This document shows, in pieces, positions 8,588-15,969 of a stretch of DNA of 38,885 nucleotides (its first letter is position 1; every line of letters starts with the position of its first letter). The stretch spans positions 1 to 38,885 of the forward strand of contig JAFGED010000172.1 in NCBI GenBank assembly GCA_016931785.1. The letters are read 5' to 3'. A program made the translations under genes and the position numbers. Under the pieces are notes generated by a model. The model was not told where the DNA came from, searched no databases, and saw only the letters and a program-made list of their open reading frames with translations. This stretch comes from Anaerolineae bacterium (GTDB lineage: Bacteria; Chloroflexota; Anaerolineae; B4-G1).

Positions 8588-10201
8588 CAACAACCCCGGC
8601 AGCTCGCGTATCTCCTTGCTACCCAACAGCAAAGCCGCCAGCACGTAAACCGCACACCCCATTAGCCCGCCGCCAACGCCGCGCACGCCCAAATCGACGT
8701 AGGGCTGCAACGCTCGGAAGCCAACCGTCACGACGAATTGCTCCAGGGATCGGATCACCTCCCGCCCGGCCCCAGACATCAAAACGTTGAAGCCAAGCAC
8801 TGCCGCCCCCATCACTGCCGAGGCGATGGCAGCGCGCAGTGAAACCCGACCCAGCACACGCCCGTCAATCCCTTGCAGCCGCCGCTGTGCGACCAAGGAC
8901 AAAATCACCACCTGCGTGCCGGCCCCCAGAGAATTCGAAAGCGCGATAGCGCCGTGGGCCAGTTTCGGCAGCAACAACCAGCCAAGCCCAACGTTCACCG
9001 CCAATCCCGCCAGCGCAGCCCACAGCGGCGTCCACATGTCGCGCTGAGCATAGAACAACCGCGCCACCACTTCCAGCAAGCTGTGGGTTACCAACCCTAA
9101 GGCAAAGATCCGAAGCGCAAAGTAAACTCGCTCGGTGGCCGCGGCGTCAAACCTCCCACCCTGCAATACAAGCGCCGTCAGAGGACGCCCAAGCACCAAG
9201 AGCCCCACGGCTGCCGGTATGCACAACGTCAGGATCAGCCGCAGAGCCCAGGCAAACGTGCGTCGCAGGGCCTCCCGATCTCCCTTCTCAGCAATGCCGG
9301 CCAGCGTAGGAAAGACGACGACGCCGATGGCCGTACCTATGACCACCTCCGGCAGCTGCATCAGCTTCCACGCATAATCGTAAGACGCAATGGCGCCATC
9401 GGGCAATAAGGACCCAAAAGTCGTGGGCAGCACAAAGCTGACGTAGGTCACGCCCATTCCCAGCATGCGCGGCCCCATCAGCTTGAGCAGTTTTGCCAGG
9501 TCAGGATGGAATAGCACGGGCGTCCAGCGTGCCCGGTGATACACCAGCCACGGCAGTTTAATCGCCAGGTGCAGCACAGCTCCCGCCAGCCCGCCCCAGG
9601 CCAGGCCAAAGATACCCATACGCGGGGCCAGCACCACGACCCCGACGATGCGCCCCAGCGTGTAAAACAGTGGCGCCAGCGCCGGTAGAAGAAAAGACCG
9701 GTGGGCCTCTATCACGCTGGTGACGGTGGTGCTGGCGCTAAAGACGAGGGTTTGGATCAAAACCAATCGCATCAACTGTGTGGCCAACAACACCTGGGCC
9801 GGGTCGTCGGCAAAACCGGGGGCGACCGTCAGTATGATCGAGCGGGCAAACAGGGCCGCGATGATGCTAAAGCCTCCCACGATCGCCAGCACCCAGTTGA
9901 CCACAGAGGAAAAGAGCCGCCACACGCTCTCCCGATCGCTGCGGGCGACGATGCCGGACAGCAGCGGAATCAGGGCCGTCGTCAGCGCCGCCCCGGTGAC
10001 GATAACGTTCAGCCCTTCGGGGATCTCGAAAGCGGCGATGTAGGCGTCCAACTGCGCCGAGGCGCCAAAGGCGCGGCTCACGACCGCCTCGCGCACCACG
10101 CCCAGCAGCTTGTCAACGGCCAGGAGCAGGGCGACCACGGCCGCGGATCGAGCGACCTGGGAATGGACGTCTTTTTGAGGCTCGGAATTAAACGGGGTCA
10201 T
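8564..10201 (-). CDS. murJ: Lipid II flippase MurJ
   Basis: A 545-residue polytopic protein of the MurJ/MviN group of the MOP exporter superfamily, which moves lipid II across the cytoplasmic membrane for peptidoglycan synthesis. Family features visible: the N-terminal ARSAAVVALLLAVDKLLGVVREAVVSRAFG with FG-A-S-x-x-x-D-A-Y, the region ALTTALIPLLS, and about 13-14 hydrophobic helices over the whole length. The ATG at 10201 is chosen over the frame's earlier start at 10240 because GGAG stands 5 nt before it and no family similarity precedes it. The C terminus (GRKQAA) ends at a stop that overlaps the repeat at 8532-8564, so the last few residues may have been altered. It lies downstream of the membrane hydrolase and murI on the same strand, with its own promoter at 10211-10240. 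Confidence 0.92.
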   Translation of the reverse strand: MTPFNSEPQKDVHSQVARSAAVVALLLAVDKLLGVVREAVVSRAFGASAQLDAYIAAFEIPEGLNVIVTGAALTTALIPLLSGIVARSDRESVWRLFSSVVNWVLAIVGGFSIIAALFARSIILTVAPGFADDPAQVLLATQLMRLVLIQTLVFSASTTVTSVIEAHRSFLLPALAPLFYTLGRIVGVVVLAPRMGIFGLAWGGLAGAVLHLAIKLPWLVYHRARWTPVLFHPDLAKLLKLMGPRMLGMGVTYVSFVLPTTFGSLLPDGAIASYDYAWKLMQLPEVVIGTAIGVVVFPTLAGIAEKGDREALRRTFAWALRLILTLCIPAAVGLLVLGRPLTALVLQGGRFDAAATERVYFALRIFALGLVTHSLLEVVARLFYAQRDMWTPLWAALAGLAVNVGLGWLLLPKLAHGAIALSNSLGAGTQVVILSLVAQRRLQGIDGRVLGRVSLRAAIASAVMGAAVLGFNVLMSGAGREVIRSLEQFVVTVGFRALQPYVDLGVRGVGGGLMGCAVYVLAALLLGSKEIRELPGLLLGRKQAA

Positions 10202-10210
10202 TGAAACTCC

Positions 10211-10240
10211 ATTATCACCCAAGCTACCGCAACTTGTCAA
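10211..10240 (-). promoter_or_regulatory. Promoter of murJ
   Basis: Minus strand: TTGACA (10240-10235), 18 nt, GATAAT (10216-10211). The minus-10 lies only 9 nt before the ATG at 10201, so the RNA would begin a few bases before the start codon and lose the GGAG site. The promoter overlaps the 3' end of the preceding gene. Confidence 0.6.
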
Positions 10241-10832
10241 GCGGCGGAATCACGCGCGAGCCCTCATGGCGAGGCAGCGCCGAAAGATAGACCATCTCGA
10301 CCCTGCCCTTGCGAATGAGGCATATCTTCTTCCGTATCCCGGCGTAACGCCTGAGCCACCAAGCGGCCGCGATGAGGATCACAAACGGCTCCAACCAGAA
10401 ATTGGGGCTGTGCAAATACGACACCAGAATGCGCTCGTCGAGGCGAGTGAATGTCCAGCCCACCAACCCGTTCCACAGCGGATAGAACAGCACCGTGCCG
10501 TGGGAGACCACGTCGAGCAAAAGGTGTGAGAGTGTGCCCAGGCCAAATGCCAGTACCGTCCAACCCACCAATCGCGTGCGGTGCCAACGGATGAGCAATA
10601 TCCCAAAAATCAACACGGCCAGATACGGGAAAATCGAGTGAGGCAGATAGTACAGGTGATGCAAGACGTCGTTAAACAAAGTGTTGGCGATGACGTCGAA
10701 ATCGGGAAAGACACAGCCAACCAAAGCCGCCGCCCAAGGCAGCTTGCGCGTCCAGCGGGGCCACTCGGGGTCCCAGCGCCGCTCGAGTGCAGCGGCGATC
10801 GGCCCAAATGGGGCAAGATGTCCTATCAGCAT
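10224..10832 (-). CDS. Membrane-bound metal-dependent hydrolase (YdjM/LexA-binding type)
   Basis: About 202 residues from ATG 10832, preceded by GGGGTG. The frame opens earlier (10931), but the family motif MLIGHLAPFGPIAA starts here. The visible pattern fits the YdjM-like membrane hydrolase family: an early H, then GCVFPDFDVIANT (the P-D-x-D metal motif), HH in DVLHHLYYLPHSIFPYL, and GTLSHLLLDVVSHG with the second H and D set. Four hydrophobic segments place most of it in the membrane. The family is thought to act on lipid or phosphate substrates, but no reaction is established for this member. It is 129 nt from murI and reads into murJ, so a link to envelope lipid metabolism is plausible but inferred. 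Confidence 0.75.
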   Translation of the reverse strand: MLIGHLAPFGPIAAALERRWDPEWPRWTRKLPWAAALVGCVFPDFDVIANTLFNDVLHHLYYLPHSIFPYLAVLIFGILLIRWHRTRLVGWTVLAFGLGTLSHLLLDVVSHGTVLFYPLWNGLVGWTFTRLDERILVSYLHSPNFWLEPFVILIAAAWWLRRYAGIRKKICLIRKGRVEMVYLSALPRHEGSRVIPPLDKLR

Positions 10833-10961
10833 CGCACCCCATTCTAGCACGGAATTGCTCACGCCGCTGGATGTGAACGCGACGCGAGGAAGACAAGTCA
10901 AATACGCGAAAGGTACGTCCAGCCAGCGCACACACTACATCGAAAACGCAGGCGCGTAAAT

Positions 10962-11813
10962 TCACTCAACGAGTTCCAGCCGCCCTTCTCGCCAGCGAGC
11001 CGCCCGCACCTCGCAATTGCCCTGCAGAACAGGCTGCGGGAGCAATCGCTCGAGCATCGCGGCAAAATCCGCCACATCCCCGGTGGTACAGAATACGTGA
11101 TCGCCCGCCCGCGGATAACCAGCTTCCAATCCCTCCCGAGCCAGCACGCAGGCCGTCTGGCGGGCGACGGCGGGCGCAGGATCAATCACCGCCATGCAAT
11201 CCCCCACAATCCGCTCGATCATCGATCGAAGAAAAGGATAGTGGGTACAGCCGAGCACCAGTTGATCGGCTCCGGCTTCGACCAACGGTGCCAGGTGCTT
11301 GCGCAGCAACTCCTCAGTCTCTGGGGTATCCAGCGCCCCGGCTTCCACCGCCTCGACCAAACCTGAACCCACCTCGGTGACCACACGGACGTCGCGCGCG
11401 TACCGCTGCAACAAGCTGGCAAAGAGTTTGCCCTGAAACGTGGTCCGCGTGGCGATCACCCCCACGACGCCGGTGCGCGTCCGCTCGGCGGCGGGTTTGA
11501 CGGCGGGCTCCATCCCCACAAAGGGGACCTCGGGAAAGAGGTTTCGCAGATAGTAAAGCGATGCCGCAGAGGCGGCGTTACAGGCGATGACGATGACCTT
11601 TGCCCCATGATCGAGCAGGAAACGAACGACGCCCTCGGAAAACGAGCGTACCTCATCCAAAGAGCGGAGACCATAGGGCACGTGGGCCTGATCGCCCAGA
11701 TAGACGACGTCCTCATGAGGAAGCTGGCGCGCAATCTCGCGCCACACACTTACCCCCCCCACCCCAGAATCAAAGACGCCAATAAAGCGCGACGGCAGAC
11801 CACAATGCGTCAT
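10962..11813 (-). CDS. murI: Glutamate racemase MurI
   Basis: A 283-residue cytoplasmic racemase that converts L-glutamate to D-glutamate for peptidoglycan. The N-terminal motif FIGVFDSGVGGVSV carries the catalytic Asp and Ser. The two catalytic cysteines are C78 in IACNAAS and C189 in LGCTHYPF; H191 is beside the second. YLGDQAHVPYG is also characteristic. The first Cys motif is CNAAS where most family members have CNTAS. The start ATG 11813 is 6 nt after the stop of the CAP-domain gene, so the two are probably one transcript; no strong ribosome site is visible, suggesting translational coupling. It is followed by the membrane hydrolase and murJ, making an envelope-synthesis cluster. Confidence 0.95.
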   Translation of the reverse strand: MTHCGLPSRFIGVFDSGVGGVSVWREIARQLPHEDVVYLGDQAHVPYGLRSLDEVRSFSEGVVRFLLDHGAKVIVIACNAASAASLYYLRNLFPEVPFVGMEPAVKPAAERTRTGVVGVIATRTTFQGKLFASLLQRYARDVRVVTEVGSGLVEAVEAGALDTPETEELLRKHLAPLVEAGADQLVLGCTHYPFLRSMIERIVGDCMAVIDPAPAVARQTACVLAREGLEAGYPRAGDHVFCTTGDVADFAAMLERLLPQPVLQGNCEVRAARWREGRLELVE

Positions 11814-11819
11814 GTCGTC

Positions 11820-12992
11820 TCACTCATCATCCGGGGATTCTCCAGGCTGCCCGTCCCGCCCGCGGCGCAGAATGAGATAGATCCCAAACAAGACCACCAC
11901 CCCTTGCAGCGCCCCAAGCAGGCAAAAAGGAAACCGCGACTGGCTCGGCGGCGAGGGCGCCAAAGTCGGGAGTGGCGTCCAGGTGGGAAAAGGCGTGGGA
12001 CCAGCGGGCCGGGGAGAAGGAGTGGGCACAAAGAGCGTGGGGCTAGGCACCGGAGATGGCGCCAGCGTGGAGGTCACGGTGGGCTCGGGCGCAAGCGTGG
12101 GTTCCGGCGTAACCGTCGGCTCAGGGGTATCCGTAGGCGGGATAGCAGTAGCCGTAGGTTCGGGTGTAAAAGTGGGCGGAACGAGCGTCGGCTCGATGGA
12201 CCCCTCCCCCTCAAAGATGATCGTATCCGCCGACTCGGTAGTCCGGCCAGCCGCATCCCGGAATTGCACATAGACCGTGTGCTCGCCCGGCGTTCCCGGC
12301 AGCGTCCAGGGGACGTAGCTGCTCCACGGCTGCCACGGCTGGCTGTCCCAATCCCGCTCGTCGCTGATGCGAACCTCGATGGCCTGCCCCATCTTGTCTG
12401 TTCCCTCTCCATCCGGGCGGGCCTCCTCGTTGGTTAGGTGAATCGCCACATCCGGGTCGTCGGCCGTCGCAGCCCCGTCGTTGATAAAGATGGGCAGCAC
12501 GTTGGGCCGCACCCCAAAGACGAGCACATGATAGGTCCCGCCCGCGCCATCCGTCGCGACGCCGATGCCGATCTCTCGATAGCGGGAACTAAGAATATTG
12601 GCGCGATGGACCTCGCTGCCCAGGAAAAAATCCATCCCCGCGTCGATCGTATCGTGGGTGGACATGTTCTCATCGACGATCGTCCCCCCGCCGTTCCACG
12701 TCCAGGCGACGTAATTGGCCTGAGCAACACGCTCTTGCTCGTGCGTGCCGTCGGATCCCAGATGAGGGTCATCACTGCTGGCAAACCCGTTGGCAGCCAC
12801 ATCGTCGGCGTGGCGCTGCGCTGCAGCGGCCAGCAGTCTGGAGGGCTCGTAGGGAGCCAGGCCCGCATCAAGCCGAACCTGATTCACGCGCACCAACCAC
12901 TCGGCGGCGAGGTTCGGCTCCTGGGCACTGCTAGGGAAGGAAACCAACGCAAGGCAGAGGGCGAGTACATAGATGCACAGCGATTTCCGCAT
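11820..12992 (-). CDS. Secreted CAP-domain protein with Pro/Thr linker and membrane anchor
   Basis: A 390-residue exported protein. Residues 1-23 are a signal peptide ([17 protein letters not shown]). Residues about 28-160 are a CAP/SCP-like domain: [30 protein letters not shown], and [19 protein letters not shown] with the conserved H. Residues 162-260 look like an Ig-like beta sandwich ([26 protein letters not shown]). Residues 265-352 are a Pro/Thr/Glu-rich spacer built on TPEPT. A transmembrane helix at about 356-376 ([18 protein letters not shown]) is followed by a short basic then acidic tail, which would hold the protein on the outer face of the cell. CAP domains occur in secreted proteins of diverse function; the substrate here is unknown. 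The start codon is only 7 nt from the predicted -10, so the mRNA may be leaderless. Confidence 0.88.
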   Translation of the reverse strand: MRKSLCIYVLALCLALVSFPSSAQEPNLAAEWLVRVNQVRLDAGLAPYEPSRLLAAAAQRHADDVAANGFASSDDPHLGSDGTHEQERVAQANYVAWTWNGGGTIVDENMSTHDTIDAGMDFFLGSEVHRANILSSRYREIGIGVATDGAGGTYHVLVFGVRPNVLPIFINDGAATADDPDVAIHLTNEEARPDGEGTDKMGQAIEVRISDERDWDSQPWQPWSSYVPWTLPGTPGEHTVYVQFRDAAGRTTESADTIIFEGEGSIEPTLVPPTFTPEPTATAIPPTDTPEPTVTPEPTLAPEPTVTSTLAPSPVPSPTLFVPTPSPRPAGPTPFPTWTPLPTLAPSPPSQSRFPFCLLGALQGVVVLFGIYLILRRGRDGQPGESPDDE

Positions 12993-12999
12993 AGACGAG

Positions 13000-13027
13000 A
13001 TTTTAGCACAGAGCTGGTAAGAGGCAA
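13000..13027 (-). promoter_or_regulatory. Promoter of the CAP-murI transcript
   Basis: Minus strand: TTGCCT (13027-13022), 16 nt, TAAAAT (13005-13000). RNA would begin at about the A of the start codon at 12992; no ribosome site is seen in front of this ATG. Confidence 0.45.
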
Positions 13028-13086
13028 GGGAAACGTGTACTCGCCGGAAAAGGGCGCAGTAGGCGAGAGAAGCACACCACAGCGGC

Positions 13087-13138
13087 AGATTGGTAAACAG
13101 TGAACGGGCGCTCTTACCATCTACCCATTTACCAATCT
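13087..13138. repeat. Inverted repeat between LysM and CAP genes
   Basis: AGATTGGTAAA (13087-13097) pairs with TTTACCAATCT (13128-13138) across 30 nt. The right part is itself made of degenerate 7-8-bp units (TACCATC, TACCCAT, TACCAAT, TACCAGC). It lies 7 nt past the stop of the LysM gene and may end its transcript, but it has no T tract. Confidence 0.5.
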
Positions 13139-13145
13139 ACCAGCT

Positions 13146-13838
13146 TCACGGAATGCAGAGCACCTGCCCGGCGCGGATGTAGTGCAGGTTATAGATGTGG
13201 TTGGCCTCGGCGATGGCCCACATACTGACGCCGTAGCGCAGCGAGATGCGATACAGATTCTCGCCCCACAGAACCGCGTGATACCAGCGGCAGGCGGCAG
13301 GTGCTGGCGTAGCGCCGCCGAACTGGCGCGGGCAGACCGGGCCAGGCGGCAACAGGCGCGGCGCGTTGGGAATCGCCAGAACCTTCCCCGCGTAGATCAG
13401 GTTGGGGTTGACGATGCCGTTCCGCACGGCGATGGCCTGGGGGTCGACCCCGTAGGCCCGCGCGCTGCAGTACAGCGTCTCCCCCGGCCTGACGGTGTGG
13501 TAGCCGAGAATCGCTCCCGGTATCGCAGTCGGCACAGGCGTACTTGTAGGAGCGGCGGTAGGCAAAGGCGTGGAAGTAGGCGAGGGCGTAAACGTAAGCG
13601 TAGGCGTGGTCGTGGAAGTAAGCGTAGGCGTATAGGTAAAGGTCGGCGTGTCCGTGACGGGACTCGGTTCCTCTGTCGCAGTTGGGGTCTCGGTCTCTAT
13701 CGGACTTGTCGGCGGCGTCGCCGTCAGCACCGTCTGCCGGTCGGGGGACTGCCCCGGAGCGGCCCACAGGTCAGGCCCGGTAAACACCCCAAGCAACAGC
13801 ACAGCTAATAGCGCGAGCAGCAGCACACTCTTTTTCAT
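13146..13838 (-). CDS. Secreted protein with two LysM domains
   Basis: A 230-residue exported protein from ATG 13838, with GGAGAGG just upstream; an earlier in-frame start at 13883 has no such site. Residues 1-27 form a signal peptide (LLLALLAVLLLGVF). Residues 30-108 are a Thr/Pro-rich spacer. LysM 1 spans about 112-157 (YHTVRPGETLYCSARAYGV, NLIYAGKVLAIP), and LysM 2 spans 184-230 (YHAVLWGENLYRISLRYGV, YIRAGQVLCIP) and ends the protein. LysM domains bind N-acetylglucosamine-containing polymers such as peptidoglycan, so the protein should sit in the cell wall. It carries no catalytic domain, so it may be an adaptor or wall-binding factor. Its transcript has an unusual hairpin-rich 5' end (13866-13929). 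Confidence 0.88.
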   Translation of the reverse strand: MKKSVLLLALLAVLLLGVFTGPDLWAAPGQSPDRQTVLTATPPTSPIETETPTATEEPSPVTDTPTFTYTPTLTSTTTPTLTFTPSPTSTPLPTAAPTSTPVPTAIPGAILGYHTVRPGETLYCSARAYGVDPQAIAVRNGIVNPNLIYAGKVLAIPNAPRLLPPGPVCPRQFGGATPAPAACRWYHAVLWGENLYRISLRYGVSMWAIAEANHIYNLHYIRAGQVLCIP

Positions 13839-13865
13839 TGTCCTCTCCTGAAGGATACTACTCTG

Positions 13866-13929
13866 GTGCCTGTCTAGGCACATCCCGCCCGGCCACTAGG
13901 AAGCTCCCGGCGAAGCGCCGGGGAGCTTC
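13866..13929 (-). promoter_or_regulatory. Structured 5' leader of the LysM gene
   Basis: Two hairpins lie between the promoter and the ribosome site. At the predicted 5' end, GAAGCTCCCGGCG (13900-13912) pairs with CGCCGGGGAGCTTC (13916-13929) with a 3-nt loop and one bulge. Nearer the gene GTGCCT (13866-13871) pairs with AGGCAC (13876-13881). They may stabilise the mRNA or regulate translation; no known riboswitch core is recognised. Confidence 0.45.
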
Positions 13930-13935
13930 ACCTAC

Positions 13936-13964
13936 ATTTTAGTCGGGCCATGGGCAGTTGTCAA
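13936..13964 (-). promoter_or_regulatory. Promoter of the LysM gene
   Basis: Minus strand: TTGACA (13964-13959), 17 nt, TAAAAT (13941-13936). RNA would start near 13929, exactly at the base of the first leader hairpin. Confidence 0.7.
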
Positions 13965-13984
13965 GTCGAGATGTGTGCATCTGG

Positions 13985-14013
13985 TTGACAACCCCCCCCC
14001 TGCGTGTTATACT
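13985..14013 (+). promoter_or_regulatory. Promoter of tRNA-Lys
   Basis: TTGACA (13985-13990), 17 nt including a run of nine C, then TATACT (14008-14013). The start would be near 14020, a few bases before the tRNA. GTTGTCAA (13957-13964) and TTGACAAC (13984-13991) form an inverted repeat that supplies the -35 boxes of the two divergent promoters. Confidence 0.75.
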
Positions 14014-14022
14014 TTCCGCCGT

Positions 14023-14099
14023 GGGCCGTTAGCTCAGCACGGCAGAGCAGGGGCCTTTTAAGCCCAGGGTCGCAGGTTCGAATCCTGCACGGCCCACCA
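14023..14099 (+). tRNA. tRNA-Lys (anticodon UUU)
   Basis: A full cloverleaf can be drawn. The acceptor stem is GGGCCGT with ACGGCCC, the D arm GCTC with GAGC, the anticodon stem GGGC with GCCC around loop CTTTTAA (anticodon TTT), and the T arm GCAGG-TTCGAAT-CCTGC. CCA is encoded at 14097-14099. The base pair at the foot of the anticodon stem is G-A, a mild irregularity. It has a strong promoter of its own, and the membrane-protein gene pair follows 60-70 nt later. Confidence 0.95.
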
Positions 14100-14169
14100 G
14101 AGAGACAAGTAGACGCGGCCCTGGTCTACTTGTTTCATTATCTATTCGTTTTGAGAGGAAGTGACGGCG

Positions 14170-14715
14170 ATGGTGCTTCCAATGTGGGCGTTCTGGGCCG
14201 CGCTGATAGCGATGGCCATCGGGTTGCTGGGCGTGTTCCTGCCGCTCGTCCCCGGAGTCGGCTTTATCTGGCTGGTGGCGCTGATCTATGCCATCGCCGA
14301 GGGATTTGCCACCATCGACCCCATCACGTTCATCGTCCTCACCATCCTGGGTGCAATCGGCGTCACGTCTGATATCTGGATGAGCAAGCTGGGCGCCAAG
14401 CTCGGCGGGGCCTCTTTCCGGGCCCTGCTAGCCGGACTCGGGCTGGGCATACTCGGCGCCATCATCGGAATCGCGCTGGGAATCATCGGAATCTTTGCAG
14501 GGTTGCCGTTCCTGCAAATAGGCGCGGGCCCGCTTGCCATCGTCTGCGCCCTGATCGGCATTTTCCTCGTCGAATGGCGCATACGCGGCGACTGGCGCGA
14601 GGCGCTCAAGGTCTGTGGCGGTTGGTTAGTTGGCTGCGCCGCCTCCGGCGTGGTGCAAGGAGGCATCAGCGTTCTGATGATCCTCATCTTCGTCTGGCAG
14701 GCGCTGAAAGGATAA
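14170..14715 (+). CDS. DUF456-family membrane protein
   Basis: About 181 residues and strongly hydrophobic. Several predicted membrane segments are rich in Gly, Ala and Ile, for example LIAMAIGLLGVFLPLVPGVGFIW and the GLGLGILGAIIGIALGIIGIFAGLP stretch with its glycine repeats. The arrangement, with LPLVPG after the first helix and glycine-rich helices at the centre, fits the DUF456 family of integral membrane proteins, whose function is unknown. AGAGGAA lies 11 nt before the ATG at 14170; a GTG at 14161 is the alternative but is too close to that site. The stop is 4 nt before the next start, so the two small membrane genes form an operon, possibly fed by read-through from the tRNA. Confidence 0.75.
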   Translation: MVLPMWAFWAALIAMAIGLLGVFLPLVPGVGFIWLVALIYAIAEGFATIDPITFIVLTILGAIGVTSDIWMSKLGAKLGGASFRALLAGLGLGILGAIIGIALGIIGIFAGLPFLQIGAGPLAIVCALIGIFLVEWRIRGDWREALKVCGGWLVGCAASGVVQGGISVLMILIFVWQALKG

Positions 14716-14719
14716 ATCA

Positions 14720-14974
14720 ATGGCACGGCGACGGTCAAACAATTACTACCCACCACAACGCCCTCGGCGGACCTCTCGCCGAAGCTCGCGCAAGCAAAAC
14801 CTGCTACCCACCCGCGCGCCACGCAAAGGGACGCTGCTCATCGCCGTCGTCATCTACATCGTGGGCATCTTTGGTGCGTTCAGCCTGCTGCCAATTTCCC
14901 AGAACCTCACCGTCATCGCCCTGGCCATCGCCGGCGGCCTCCTCATCCTGGGCTCACTCCTGCGCGATCTGTGA
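14720..14974 (+). CDS. Small membrane protein with basic N-terminus (84 aa)
   Basis: The first 37 residues are very basic (MARRRSNNYYPPQRPRR start) and rich in Arg, Ser and Pro. Two hydrophobic segments follow, LLIAVVIYIVGIFGAFSLL and LTVIALAIAGGLLILGSLL, so the basic tail should face the cytoplasm. AAAGGA stands just ahead of the start. No family is recognised. The tight spacing to the DUF456 gene suggests the two proteins work together in the membrane. Confidence 0.7.
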   Translation: MARRRSNNYYPPQRPRRTSRRSSRKQNLLPTRAPRKGTLLIAVVIYIVGIFGAFSLLPISQNLTVIALAIAGGLLILGSLLRDL

Positions 14975-15029
14975 ACTTTGACCTTCAATTTAGGGGCGGA
15001 TGTGGTTGGCAAAGGAGAAAACTGGCTTA

Positions 15030-15058
15030 GGCCGCGTTCAAAAACAAGTTCGCACTTT
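15030..15058. repeat. Interspersed repeat copy upstream of the ECF operon
   Basis: GGCCGCGTTCAAAAACAAGT... matches 4589-4617 with one base difference. It stands alone here, without the inverted partner, about 80 bp upstream of the ECF-type promoter. Confidence 0.7.
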
Positions 15059-15138
15059 CCCCGCGGATTGAGGCCGGGGCGCTTGTACAAGACGCCGGCT
15101 GAAAGAACCAATTTTCGCCCCAGGAGTGAAATGCGCCC

Positions 15139-15168
15139 GTGAACTTCTCCCCACTTGACGGCATGTAA
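15139..15168 (+). promoter_or_regulatory. Putative ECF-dependent promoter of the sigma/anti-sigma operon
   Basis: GTGAACTT (15139-15146), 14 nt, GCATGTAA (15161-15168). The same two boxes with the same spacing occur at 21118-21147 before the von Willebrand lipoprotein. GAAC-type -35 boxes are typical of ECF sigma factors, so autoregulation is likely. A second, housekeeping-like promoter overlaps it: TTGACG (15155-15160), 17 nt, TACGAT (15178-15183). Confidence 0.65.
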
Positions 15169-15191
15169 CTTGTAGAGTACGATTTTACCGT

Positions 15192-15905
15192 ATGGTCACG
15201 GTAGCCGTATTCAACGAAGGCCCGATAGGCCGCACATGGCACAACCCGCGCGGGATTCTCGCAACCCTGCGCCACTGCCTCAGCGCCTGCGTCTATCGCA
15301 TCGCCCTGCTTGCCAGCGAAATCGGCGACAAAGCAAAAGAGCTGGGCGTGCCGACGGCGGACCTGATCCGGCGCTTCCAGCGCGGCCAGCCAAGGGCGTT
15401 CGAGGCGCTCTACGACCGTTTCAAGGACTATGTCTATCGCACAGCCTTCTTCGTCACCCGCAACAGCAACGAAGCGGAGGACGCAGTACAAGAGACCTTT
15501 CTCGACGTGCTGCGCGCGCTGCCGAAGTATGACGTCGAAGGACCGGCACGGTTCGAAACCTGGCTCTATCGCGTCACCGTCAACCGCTGTCGATCGCGGA
15601 TGCGGCGCAAGCGCCCGCCTACGGCGGACTGGGACGAGATCGAGGAGCGGCTGGAGTGCATCCCCGAGACGCACCCGGAGCACGACCCTGAACACGCTGC
15701 TCTCCAACAGGAACGCACGGTCGCGCTGTGGCAGGCGGTGGACGGGCTCTCCGAGGAGCACCGCACCACCATCTTCCTGCGCTACCAGCAGGGGCTATCC
15801 TATAGCGAAATCGCCGAGGCGCTGTCTATCAGCGAGGGCACAGTGAAATCACGGCTCTATCACGCACATCGCAAACTGAAGGAGCAATTGGAAGCAGAGA
15901 GTTAG
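15192..15905 (+). CDS. ECF-type RNA polymerase sigma factor
   Basis: 237 residues if started at ATG 15192. The region-2 domain spans about 56-142: LIRRFQRGQPRAFEALYDRF, EAEDAVQETFLDVLRAL for -10 recognition, and FETWLYRVTVNRCRSRMRRKR. The region-4 domain spans about 180-235: LSEEHRTTIFLRYQQGLSY, then the helix-turn-helix EIAEALSISEGTVKSRLYHAHRKL for -35 recognition. There is no region 3, as expected for the ECF group. The first 50 residues have no counterpart in the family; a GTG at 15348 would give a usual-length protein of about 185 residues. Neither start has a clear ribosome site. The downstream gene begins with an anti-sigma zinc finger, so this factor is probably held inactive at the membrane until a signal is received. 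Confidence 0.9.
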   Translation: MVTVAVFNEGPIGRTWHNPRGILATLRHCLSACVYRIALLASEIGDKAKELGVPTADLIRRFQRGQPRAFEALYDRFKDYVYRTAFFVTRNSNEAEDAVQETFLDVLRALPKYDVEGPARFETWLYRVTVNRCRSRMRRKRPPTADWDEIEERLECIPETHPEHDPEHAALQQERTVALWQAVDGLSEEHRTTIFLRYQQGLSYSEIAEALSISEGTVKSRLYHAHRKLKEQLEAES

Positions 15906-15969
15906 GCAGCCCAGCAGTTTGAATCACGAATCACACGAACCGACAAATGGCACGAATGAGGCACATAGG

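Noticed and set aside
11751-11760. Cytosine run in the murI start region as a possible frameshift
   Set aside because: The frame is intact across it and gives the conserved GVFDSGVGGVSV motif.
12060-12190. Repetitive GTGGGC/GGTATC DNA in the CAP gene, first suspected as a tandem-repeat or CRISPR-like array
   Set aside because: It is the coding sequence of the Pro/Thr/Glu spacer; units are short, degenerate and in frame, with no spacers.
15905-15969. Extra N-terminal residues (from TTG 15919) for the anti-sigma fusion
   Set aside because: The stretch is built of degenerate CACGAAT repeats, gives a His/Asn/Thr/Glu peptide with no family match, and lies before a better start with GAGG.
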